From Curvibacter microcysteis (GTDB lineage: Bacteria; Pseudomonadota; Gammaproteobacteria; Burkholderiales; Burkholderiaceae_C), in assembly GCF_028649455.1 (NCBI RefSeq), contig NZ_JAQSIO010000002.1, positions 496,001 through 560,000 of the forward strand: 64,000 nt of DNA, written 5' to 3'. Positions 56,152-64,000 of the stretch are shown piece by piece. Below the pieces are notes generated by a model. It made no database searches. It was not told where the DNA came from and worked only from the letters and a program-made list of their open reading frames with translations. The position numbers were made by a program, and so were the translations under genes. The first letter of the stretch is position 1. Each line of letters opens with the position of its first letter.

Positions 56152-57960
56152 TCAGTCTTCGCCCAGGGGCTGTGCTTTGCCGGGGGCCGGGCGGCTGGCT
56201 TGCAAGGCCCGGGCGAGGCTCAACTCGATCGGCAGGGGCTCGCCTGTCAACTGCGCGGCCAACAGTTCGGCGCACAGCAGGCCCCAGGTCAAGCCGCGCG
56301 TGCCCAGGGCCGTGCACAGCCAGACCCCGGGCCGGTGCTCGGGGTTCACCGGGCCCACCAAGGGGACGCGGTCGGGGGAGGTGCAGCGAATGCCCGCCCA
56401 GGCCTGCAGCGTGCGGCTGCCTGCCGGGCTTTGCAGGCTGGCGGCCGTGGCGGGCAGCAGGCTGGCCAGCTTGTTCAGGTTGGTCTCATGGTCGTCTGGT
56501 TTCAAGGGCGTCGCCTCGCCCGCGGCCTGGAGGGGGTGACCGCGGTCAAAAGTCGAGCCGGTGTACCAGGCCGTGCCGCCGGGCACGGGCAGGTGGGGGA
56601 TCAGGCTGCCTTGGCCGTTGACCGGGTGGGGCGGCAACTGCTCGCCCGCCTGGGCCACGGCCCAGCTCAGTTGGCCGCGCAGCGCTTGCAGCGGCACCAG
56701 GGGCTCGCCCAGCGCGCGGCTGCCCGGGCCAGCGGCAATCACCACCAAAGCGGCGCTGGCCAACACCTGGCCTTGCGCATCGAGCAACTGCCATTCAGGG
56801 CCTGCTTCACCCGAGTCGCCGCGCTGCAGTTGCGCGACACGGCAGCCCCCGCGCCAGTCCACGCGGCCGGGCAGGGCGCTGCGGGCTTCGGCCAGCAGGG
56901 CTTGCACCAGGCGGGCCGGCCGCACCCAGCCGGCCGTGGGGTGCCAGGTGGCCGAGGCGTCTGCGCCGAGGCCTGCCGCCGTTTTTTGCTCGGGGCTGGC
57001 CTCGTGGCTCCACAAGGCTTCATCGATCAGGGCGCCGCGCGGGCCGGCTTTGCCGTGCACGCGGTGCTCCATGACGCCGCTGGGGGCCCAGTCCTCACCC
57101 TCGCGCAGCAGGCGTTGCGCCGTGTCACGGCTCAGGCGCAGGCCGGTGCGGGTCAGGCGGGAGATGCGGTTGTTGTCGGGTGAGACATGGGGCGAGAACA
57201 GCCCCGCCGGCAGGCCCGAGGCGCCCTGCGCGGGCTGTTCGGCCGCGTCCAGCACCGTGACCTGCCAGCCCCGGCGCGCCAGGGCATGGGCCGTGCCCAG
57301 GCCCGCCAAACCACCGCCCACCACCACGCAGCGGCGGGGGGCGCTTTCGGGCCAGGGGGGGCTCAGGGGGGCGGCGCGGCGCGGCTCCCAGCGGGGTTGG
57401 TAACGCCAGTGACCGTCGCCCTCTGGCCCAAAACCCAGGGGGCGCAGGGACTCTGCCAGGTCGGCGTCCGGGCTCTGCAAGGTGGCGCCGCGTCGGCACA
57501 GGCGGGCGATGGTCTTGAGGGTGGTGTCCCGCTGGCTCGCGTCCCCACCGGCGCCCCAGTGAACCTGGTCGGCCTGCAATTGCAGTTCGCGCAGGTTCTC
57601 CAGCAGCGGTCCCAGGCACAGCATGAGTTGCAGCCGGCCTTGGTCGAAGCTCAGTCGATGGAAGCCGGGTGTCAGGCCCCAGCACTGCCGGGCCCATGCT
57701 TCGGCCAGCGGGCCCAGATCGGGGTGCGGCCCCCACTTGGCCCGCAGGGCCTCGGCCTGGGGTGGGGTCTCGGCCATCCACACCATCGACAGGCGGCTGG
57801 GGGAGCCCGGGGGCGCCGCCTGGCGCCAGTCCTGCCAGGCTTGCAGGCATGCAGCGTCAGCGCCTTCGCCCACCGCCAGCAGCACCCAGTGGTCCCGGCC
57901 CGGGCTGGGCGGCAGGGACTCCGGTGGGGCAGGGTGGTCGGTGGTGCGGGGCAGGCTCAT
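56152..57960 (-). CDS. MnmC-like protein: FAD oxidoreductase with a degenerate methyltransferase domain
   Basis: MnmC finishes the mnm5s2U34 tRNA modification with a methyltransferase half and an FAD half. In this 602-residue protein the FAD half (from about residue 209) is intact: CVVVGGGLAGLGTAHALARR, ASGLPAGLFSPHVS, LQAWAGIRCTSPDRVPLVG and TALGTRGLTWGLLCAELLA. The N-terminal half (24-192) keeps scattered similarity (PLAEAWARQCWGLTPGFHRL) but lacks the SAM loop (VGEGAD in place of the usual GFGxGLN) and the DGFAPxxNP motif (VHWGAGGDAS at about 133). The methyltransferase is probably inactive. Start ATG 57958-57960. Confidence 0.82.
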   Translation of the reverse strand: MSLPRTTDHPAPPESLPPSPGRDHWVLLAVGEGADAACLQAWQDWRQAAPPGSPSRLSMVWMAETPPQAEALRAKWGPHPDLGPLAEAWARQCWGLTPGFHRLSFDQGRLQLMLCLGPLLENLRELQLQADQVHWGAGGDASQRDTTLKTIARLCRRGATLQSPDADLAESLRPLGFGPEGDGHWRYQPRWEPRRAAPLSPPWPESAPRRCVVVGGGLAGLGTAHALARRGWQVTVLDAAEQPAQGASGLPAGLFSPHVSPDNNRISRLTRTGLRLSRDTAQRLLREGEDWAPSGVMEHRVHGKAGPRGALIDEALWSHEASPEQKTAAGLGADASATWHPTAGWVRPARLVQALLAEARSALPGRVDWRGGCRVAQLQRGDSGEAGPEWQLLDAQGQVLASAALVVIAAGPGSRALGEPLVPLQALRGQLSWAVAQAGEQLPPHPVNGQGSLIPHLPVPGGTAWYTGSTFDRGHPLQAAGEATPLKPDDHETNLNKLASLLPATAASLQSPAGSRTLQAWAGIRCTSPDRVPLVGPVNPEHRPGVWLCTALGTRGLTWGLLCAELLAAQLTGEPLPIELSLARALQASRPAPGKAQPLGED

Positions 57961-58039
57961 GGCAAAAAGCCCGGCGGACCGGGCTGGCTGGGAGGTGGGG
58001 CCCAGGCGGGATGGCCGCCTGGGTCGGGTGCCGTGTCGA

Positions 58040-58312
58040 TCAGGCCTGCGGCGGCACGTAGCCTTGCACCACGTCGGCGCCGCCACCGAAAAAGTGGTTT
58101 TCCATCTGGCGCGCCAGGTACTGGCGGGCGCGGGCGTCGGCCAGGTTCAGGCGGTTTTCATTGACCAGCATGGTTTGCTGCTTCATCCACGCAGCCCAGG
58201 CTTCCTTGCTCACGCCTTCCCAGAGGCGCTTGCCCAGCTCGCCGGGGTAGGGCGGGAAATCGAGACCTTCGGCTTCCTTGCCGAGTTTGATGCAGTTGAC
58301 CATGCGTGCCAT
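58040..58312 (-). CDS. yggX: Fe(2+)-trafficking/oxidative-stress protein YggX
   Basis: The 90-residue product matches Ygg[21 protein letters not shown] with its single N-terminal Cys, then [20 protein letters not shown] and [18 protein letters not shown]. It protects Fe-S proteins and limits labile iron. The ATG at 58310-58312 has AGGAAG 8 bases upstream. It is 79 bases upstream of the mnmC-like gene on the same strand. Confidence 0.95.
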   Translation of the reverse strand: MARMVNCIKLGKEAEGLDFPPYPGELGKRLWEGVSKEAWAAWMKQQTMLVNENRLNLADARARQYLARQMENHFFGGGADVVQGYVPPQA

Positions 58313-58572
58313 GTCGTTCTTCCTTGTCCAGTGGGGGAGGGCGGGGCCGGCGAGCGGCCTGACCAAAGCGCCGAATTATCCCATTGCTGCCGGTCCCCAC
58401 AGGGGCTGGGGGCTTGCGCTGAGCACGCGCCGCCCCCGTTTCCACGTTTTGAAAGATAGAAAACAGATAAACAAATGATTTCTTATGCGTTTGAGTTTTA
58501 ACCGAGGTTTTCCAGAATCCATCCCATCACTTGATTCACCCCCCCTTGACCGACCCCGAACGAAAGCAACCG
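58313..58572. promoter_or_regulatory. Divergent promoter region between yggX and sbp
   Basis: Bases 58445-58500 are A+T-rich (for example AACAGATAAACAAATGATTT) and include TTATGCG at 58483-58489, also present twice in the cys operon promoter. It probably carries the sbp promoter and a CysB-type or SsuR-type binding site (inference). The part near yggX holds a G+C-rich yggX leader with no gene. Confidence 0.45.
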
Positions 58573-59595
58573 ATGAACTTCCGACGCGCCCTGATCCAAC
58601 GTGCTGCCCTGGCTTCTCTGGCCCTGGCGGGTGCCTTGTCCGCCCTGCCGGCTTCGGCCCAGACCGTCACCCTGCTCAACGTGTCTTACGACCCGACGCG
58701 CGAGCTGTACGTCGAGTACAACGCCGCCTTCGCCAAGCACTGGAAGGCCAAGTCGGGTCAAGACGTGTCGATCAAACAGTCGCATGGCGGCTCCGGCAAG
58801 CAGGCCCGTTCGGTCATCGATGGCATTGACGCCGATGTGGTGACCCTGGCCCTGGGCGGCGACGTGGACGCCGTGGCCAAGAACGGCAACCTGCTGGCCA
58901 AAGACTGGGTCAAGCGCCTGCCGCACAACTCTTCGCCCTACACCTCGACCATTGTGTTCCTGGTGCGCAAGGGCAACCCCAAGGGTTTGAAGGACTGGGA
59001 TGACCTGGCCAAGCCCGGTGTGTCGGTCATCACGCCCAACCCCAAGACCTCGGGCGGTGCCCGTTGGAACTACCTGGCGGCCTGGGAATTCGCCAAGCGC
59101 AAGTACGGCGGCGATGCCAAGGCCAAGGAGTTCGTGGGCAAGCTCTACAAGAACGTCCCGGTGCTCGACACCGGTGCGCGTGGCTCCACCATCACTTTTG
59201 TGCAACGCGGCGTGGGCGACGTGCTGCTGGCCTGGGAAAACGAAGCCTTCCTGGCCCTGAAGGAATTCGGCCCGGACAAGTTCCAGATCGTCGTGCCCTC
59301 GGTCAGCATCTTGGCCGAGCCCTCGGTGGCGGTGGTCGACAAGAACGTGGACAAGAAGGGCACGCGCGCCGTGGCCGAGGAATACCTGAAGTACCTGTAC
59401 TCCGACGAAGGCCAGGACATCGCGGGTCGCAACTACTACCGCCCGACGGCCGAGAAGGCCAAGGCCAAGTTCGCCAACCAATTCCCCAAGCTGACCTTGG
59501 TCACGATCGACGAGGCCTTTGGTGGCTGGGGCAAGGCCGACAAGGACCACTTTGCCGACGGTGCTTCCTTCGACCAGATCTACTCGCCGCGTTGA
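58573..59595 (+). CDS. sbp: Sulfate (thiosulfate) ABC transporter periplasmic binding protein
   Basis: The 340-residue product has a signal peptide ([19 protein letters not shown]) and the Sbp/CysP pattern [73 protein letters not shown] and [11 protein letters not shown]. It binds sulfate for a CysUWA transporter. The transporter genes are not here; ssu genes follow, so it may be a freestanding component induced with them. The start is the ATG at 58573. Confidence 0.93.
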   Translation: MNFRRALIQRAALASLALAGALSALPASAQTVTLLNVSYDPTRELYVEYNAAFAKHWKAKSGQDVSIKQSHGGSGKQARSVIDGIDADVVTLALGGDVDAVAKNGNLLAKDWVKRLPHNSSPYTSTIVFLVRKGNPKGLKDWDDLAKPGVSVITPNPKTSGGARWNYLAAWEFAKRKYGGDAKAKEFVGKLYKNVPVLDTGARGSTITFVQRGVGDVLLAWENEAFLALKEFGPDKFQIVVPSVSILAEPSVAVVDKNVDKKGTRAVAEEYLKYLYSDEGQDIAGRNYYRPTAEKAKAKFANQFPKLTLVTIDEAFGGWGKADKDHFADGASFDQIYSPR

Positions 59596-59646
59596 GCCCG
59601 GGCTGACATCACGCCTGACGGCCTTCCAGGTTCAGAAAGAAACAAC

Positions 59647-60234
59647 ATGACCGTACTCCTGATCGCCGGCAGCCCCTCGGCCCGATCCCGCTCCTCGGGC
59701 TTGCTCGACAGCGTGGGTCAACGCCTGCAGCAGCGCGGCGTCGAAGTGGATCGCATCCAGATCCGCGACTTGGCGCCCGAAGCGCTGGTGTTGGCCGACT
59801 TCGGCCACCCCAGCATCCTGCAGGCCATTGCCCAGGTGGAGCGCGCCTCGGCCATCGTGGTCTCGACCCCGGTGTACAAGGCCGCCTACAGCGGTGTGCT
59901 CAAGGTCTTCCTGGACCTGCTGCCCCAGACGGCCCTCAAGGGCAAGACCGTGCTGCCCCTGGCCACGGGCGGCAGTCCGCACCACATGCTGGCGCTGGAC
60001 TACACCCTGCGCCCGGTGCTGCAGTCGCTGGCGGCGCGCCACATCCTGCCCGGTGTCTATGCCACCGATGCACAGATCGCGGTGACCCCCGAAGGCGCCT
60101 ACCAAATCGGCCCGGACATCGGCACCCGCCTCGACGAAGCCGTCGGCGTGCTGCAACTCGAGGCTTACGGCCAACGCCAACCTTTGGCTGGCTTTGCCCC
60201 CATCCCCTTCGACCAGGTGCGATGTAGCGTTTGA
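59647..60234 (+). CDS. ssuE: NAD(P)H-dependent FMN reductase SsuE
   Basis: SsuE supplies FMNH2 to the SsuD monooxygenase. The 195-residue flavodoxin-like product has the FMN phosphate loop AGSPSARSRSSGLL, STPVYKAAYSGVLKVFLDLL (the family signature) and LPLATGGSPHHMLALDYTLR. It follows sbp by 51 bases with AGAAAGAAAC upstream. Confidence 0.93.
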   Translation: MTVLLIAGSPSARSRSSGLLDSVGQRLQQRGVEVDRIQIRDLAPEALVLADFGHPSILQAIAQVERASAIVVSTPVYKAAYSGVLKVFLDLLPQTALKGKTVLPLATGGSPHHMLALDYTLRPVLQSLAARHILPGVYATDAQIAVTPEGAYQIGPDIGTRLDEAVGVLQLEAYGQRQPLAGFAPIPFDQVRCSV

Positions 60235-60370
60235 TCGCGGGGCAGCGGCCCGCGCCGCTGCCTCTTCTGTTTCCCCCCCCTTCTTTGTGCTGGACAGCGG
60301 TGGCGTGTGTGCCACCCGGGGGAAGCGTTTGCCTCGAATTTCTCTGTTCCCCTCACCTGAGTCCACCGCC

Positions 60371-60553
60371 ATGAGTCCCTTGCCCTTGTCGACCCCCAGT
60401 CCCACGCCCCTGTCGGCCGCCCAGGACGAGCTGTCCTTGAGCTGGCGCTCCTGGTGGCTGGACCTGGTGCAGGCCTTGGGCATTGCCGTGCTGCTGGTGA
60501 GTTCGCTGGTGTTGATCGTGGGCTTCCTGCTCTTGCCTGTGGTGCCGGCCTGA
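60371..60553 (+). CDS. Small single-pass membrane protein in the ssu operon, unrecognised
   Basis: The 60-residue frame has a Pro/Ser-rich N-terminus (MSPLPLSTPSPTPLSAAQDE) and one clear TM helix (ALGIAVLLVSSLVLIVGFLL, about residues 35-54). I do not recognise a family. It lies 136 bases after ssuE and 45 bases before ssuA on the same strand. Its Shine-Dalgarno is weak, so whether it is translated is not certain; position in the operon supports it. Confidence 0.5.
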   Translation: MSPLPLSTPSPTPLSAAQDELSLSWRSWWLDLVQALGIAVLLVSSLVLIVGFLLLPVVPA

Positions 60554-60598
60554 CGGCCCGCTGCGCTGAACCCTCTTCTTAGATTGAAAGAACTGACC

Positions 60599-61561
<963 letters not shown>

Positions 61562-61600
61562 CCGGCTGACCCGCCACTGACCTGAGCGCAGGAGCCACCC

Positions 61601-61903
61601 ATGAGCACCTTCCCTCCCTTGTCCTTTCCCTCCCGGCCCGAAGCCCTCGACAAGGCGGACCGGGTGTCCGCCCGCATCGATCAGGTGTTGGGCACCACCG
61701 CCGCCCAATGGGGCTTGGCCTGGCCGCTGTCGGCGCCGAGCCGACCGCTGTGTCCGCGGCCTTCGGTGCAGGCCCAGGGGGCGCTTCAGGGCGGGGGTAG
61801 CGTGCGGGTGCGCCGGCGCATGAACCGTGCTCGGCGCGCCATGGCCCAGGCCTTGGCATACCAGCCCGTGTCGGCCTGGTCCTTGAAGGGGCTGGCCTGG
61901 TGA
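61601..61903 (+). CDS. Small basic protein in the ssu operon, unrecognised
   Basis: The 100-residue frame is Ala/Arg/Pro-rich (VRVRRRMNRARRAMAQALAY near residues 67-86), has no TM helix, signal or Cys motif and ends KGLAW. A good Shine-Dalgarno (AGGAG 8 bases upstream) and position between ssuA (39 bases) and ssuD (41 bases) support real translation. Function is unknown. Confidence 0.6.
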   Translation: MSTFPPLSFPSRPEALDKADRVSARIDQVLGTTAAQWGLAWPLSAPSRPLCPRPSVQAQGALQGGGSVRVRRRMNRARRAMAQALAYQPVSAWSLKGLAW

Positions 61904-61944
61904 GGCCAGCGGCCTGAGCGAGTTCTGATTTGCGAGAAATTCCC

Positions 61945-63108
61945 ATGAAAATTTTTTGGTTCATCCCCACCCACGGTGACAGCCGCTACCTCGGCACCAG
62001 CGAAGGCGCGCGCGAAGTCAGCCTGGACTACCTCAAGCAAGTGGCGTCCGCGGCGGACCACCTGGGCTACGAGGGCGTGCTGATCCCCACCGGGCGCTCG
62101 TGTGAAGACCCCTGGGTGGTGGCCTCGGCCCTGCTGCCCGTCACCCAGCGCCTGAAGTTCCTGGTCGCGGTGCGCCCGGGCCTGCATCAGCCGGCCCTGG
62201 CCGCGCGCATGGCCGCCACTTTTGACCGCCTCTCGGGAGGCCGTCTCCTGGTCAACCTCGTCACCGGCGGTGACCAGATCGAGTTGGAAGGCGACGGCGT
62301 CTACCTCAACCACACCGAACGCTACGAGCAGTCTGCCGAATTCATCCGCATCTGGCGCGAAATCCTGACGCGCAGCCACACCGGTGAGCCCTTCGACTAC
62401 CAGGGCAAGCACCTCAGCGTGACCGGGGCCCGCCTGCTGTACCCGCCCCAGCAAAAACCTTATCCGGCGGTGTATTTCGGTGGCTCCTCCGAGGCGGGCC
62501 ATGCGCTGGCCGCCGAGCAGGTGGACACCTACCTCACCTGGGGCGAGCCGCCGGCCGAAGTGGCCAAGAAAGTGGCCGACGTGCGCCAGCGCGCCGCCGC
62601 CCATGGCCGTGAAGTGAAGTTCGGCATTCGCCTGCACGTCATCCTGCGTGAGACCGAAGAGCAGGCCTGGGCCGCCGCCGACGCGCTGATCAGCCGCGTC
62701 GATGACGAGACCGTGGCCCGTGCCCAGGCGGTGTTCGCCCGCATGGACTCCGAAGGCCAGCGCCGCATGGCCGCGCTGCACGCCACCGGCGGCAAGCGCA
62801 GCCGGGGCGACCTGGAAATCAGCCCCAACCTGTGGGCGGGCGTGGGCCTGGTGCGTGGCGGTGCCGGCACCGCTCTGGTGGGCAATCCCCAGCAGGTGGC
62901 GGCCCGCATCCAGGAGTACGCCGAGCTGGGCTTGGAGAACTTCGTGCTCTCCGGCTACCCGCACCTGGAAGAGGCTTACCGCTTTGCCGAGTTGGTCTTC
63001 CCGCTGCTGCCTGAACGTCTGCAGGAGGGCTTCACCAAGCCCGGCCTGAACGGCCCCTTGGGCGAGGTGGTGGGCAACCAATACGTGCCCCGCGCTTCGG
63101 CCAGCTGA
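61945..63108 (+). CDS. ssuD: FMNH2-dependent alkanesulfonate monooxygenase
   Basis: SsuD cleaves alkanesulfonates to aldehyde and sulfite. The 387-residue luciferase-fold product has [67 protein letters not shown], the Arg-rich [20 protein letters not shown] loop and [15 protein letters not shown]. Start ATG 61945. It uses FMNH2 from SsuE. Confidence 0.95.
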   Translation: MKIFWFIPTHGDSRYLGTSEGAREVSLDYLKQVASAADHLGYEGVLIPTGRSCEDPWVVASALLPVTQRLKFLVAVRPGLHQPALAARMAATFDRLSGGRLLVNLVTGGDQIELEGDGVYLNHTERYEQSAEFIRIWREILTRSHTGEPFDYQGKHLSVTGARLLYPPQQKPYPAVYFGGSSEAGHALAAEQVDTYLTWGEPPAEVAKKVADVRQRAAAHGREVKFGIRLHVILRETEEQAWAAADALISRVDDETVARAQAVFARMDSEGQRRMAALHATGGKRSRGDLEISPNLWAGVGLVRGGAGTALVGNPQQVAARIQEYAELGLENFVLSGYPHLEEAYRFAELVFPLLPERLQEGFTKPGLNGPLGEVVGNQYVPRASAS

Positions 63109-63184
63109 GCCCGCTCCCGGCATTCGCCCTTGACCTGACCCCACCCGGCGCCCGTGCCGGGTCGCACCACCCAACGAGATCCCC

Positions 63185-64000
63185 ATGACCCAACCTGCGC
63201 GTGATTTACCCAACCCCCTCGAGGCGCCCGGCCTGGGCCTGTTAGCTGCCGGTGAGGCCGATGCCCCCGCCTGGACCTGGGCCCTGCGTTGGCTGAAGCC
63301 GCTGTGGCAACGCATCATCCCCTGGCTGGTGCCGGTGGGCCTGATCGTCGGCTGGCAAATCGCTTCCGCCCAGGGCTGGATCTCCACCCGCGTGCTGCCC
63401 GCGCCCTTGGACGTGGTCAAGGCCGCCTGGACCTTGAGCGCTTCGGGCGAGCTGTGGACCCACGTCAAGGTCAGCGCCGGCCGCGCCTTGCTGGGCCTGG
63501 GCATTGGCGGCGGCCTGGGCCTGCTGCTGGGCTTGTTGACCGGCTCGGTGCGCTTTTTCGAGACCCTGCTCGACTCCAGCATCCAGATGGTGCGCAACAT
63601 CCCGGCGCTGGCGCTGATCCCGCTGGTCATCCTGTGGTTCGGCATCGACGAGTCGGCCAAGCTGTTCCTGATCTCGGTGTCGGTGTTCTTCCCGATCTAC
63701 CTCAACACCTTCCACGGCATCCGCAACGTGGACCCGGGCCTGATCGAGATGGGCCGCACCTATGGCCTGTCGCGCTGGCAGCTGTACCAACAGGTGGTGC
63801 TGCCGGGGGCCATGTCCTCCATCCTGGTGGGCCTGCGGTTTTCGCTGGGCCTGATGTGGGTGATCCTGATCGTGGCCGAGACCATCTCGGCCCAGGCCGG
63901 CATTGGCTACCTGACCATGAATGCGCGTGAGTTCCTGCAGACCGACATCGTGCTGGTGGGCATCCTGCTGTACGCCTTGCTGGGCAAGTTGGCCGACGTT
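63185..64000 (+). CDS. ssuC: Aliphatic sulfonate ABC transporter permease SsuC (cut by window edge)
   Basis: The 272 residues present have five or more TM segments and the inner-membrane-permease EAA-like loop (GRTYGLSRWQLYQQVVLPGA), preceded by IPALALIPLVILWFGIDESA. There is no stop before the right edge. The N-terminal 30 residues before the first TM are longer than in E. coli SsuC. ssuB is expected just beyond the window. Confidence 0.93.
   Translation, partial: MTQPARDLPNPLEAPGLGLLAAGEADAPAWTWALRWLKPLWQRIIPWLVPVGLIVGWQIASAQGWISTRVLPAPLDVVKAAWTLSASGELWTHVKVSAGRALLGLGIGGGLGLLLGLLTGSVRFFETLLDSSIQMVRNIPALALIPLVILWFGIDESAKLFLISVSVFFPIYLNTFHGIRNVDPGLIEMGRTYGLSRWQLYQQVVLPGAMSSILVGLRFSLGLMWVILIVAETISAQAGIGYLTMNAREFLQTDIVLVGILLYALLGKLADV

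Overview
The window reads as one continuous stretch of chromosome from a betaproteobacterium of the order Burkholderiales, most likely family Comamonadaceae. The evidence is the high G+C content, the gene complement and the gene orders: aat-bpt, an iscR-iscSUA-hscBA-fdx run followed by dnaQ, a methylmalonyl-CoA mutase/propionyl-CoA carboxylase cluster, a tauE-cysI-DUF934-cysHDN cluster and a DUF2242 lipoprotein. I see no insertion sequences, prophage genes, CRISPR arrays or plasmid functions. Both edges cut a gene: an IclR regulator on the left and ssuC on the right.

Layout. 1-1866: truncated IclR regulator, then the N-degron aminoacyl-transferases bpt and aat. 1913-7302: a signalling island with REC-HPt, HTH-REC and single-REC proteins, a periplasmic family 3 solute-binding protein and a PAS histidine kinase. 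7475-8479: dusA. 8519-16798: propionate/methylmalonyl-CoA pathway (FCD-type GntR regulator, mutase, MeaB GTPase, pccB, pccA, epimerase-like VOC protein). 17020-26210: chemoreceptor with a C-terminal Cache domain, soluble RnfB-like ferredoxin, intracellular PHB depolymerase, exported DOPA-dioxygenase-like protein, aromatic/aspartate aminotransferase and uvrB. 26301-32609: complete ISC iron-sulfur operon with an IscR box, then dnaQ. 32709-38737: tRNA-Val(CAC), spermidine-synthase-like protein, six-PAS histidine kinase, DUF2242 lipoprotein and two identical tRNA-Asn(GTT) genes.

38739-45580 is a thiamine locus. A TonB-dependent receptor has its own TPP riboswitch, thiO-thiS-thiG-thiE follow a second TPP riboswitch, and thiD is divergent. 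45628-47931 encodes a hybrid histidine-kinase-like protein that has lost its phospho-accepting residues. 48266-56015 is assimilatory sulfate reduction (tauE-cysI-DUF934-cysHDN) followed by a 7Fe ferredoxin and a ferredoxin-NADP reductase, which could together feed electrons to the sulfite reductase. 56152-58312: an MnmC-like protein with a decayed methyltransferase half, and YggX. 58573-64000: sbp and an ssuE-x-ssuA-x-ssuD-ssuC sulfonate operon with two small unrecognised genes.

The recurring theme is sulfur and Fe-S metabolism. Sulfate and sulfonate are taken up and reduced to sulfide. ISC and YggX handle iron and sulfur, thiamine synthesis needs sulfur through ThiS, and CysH, CysI, RnfB and FdxA all carry Fe-S clusters. 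The most unusual items are the catalytically degenerate hybrid kinase, the riboswitch-controlled TonB receptor, the MnmC with a lost methyltransferase signature, a terminator-like hairpin inside the isc operon, and the two small genes in the ssu operon.
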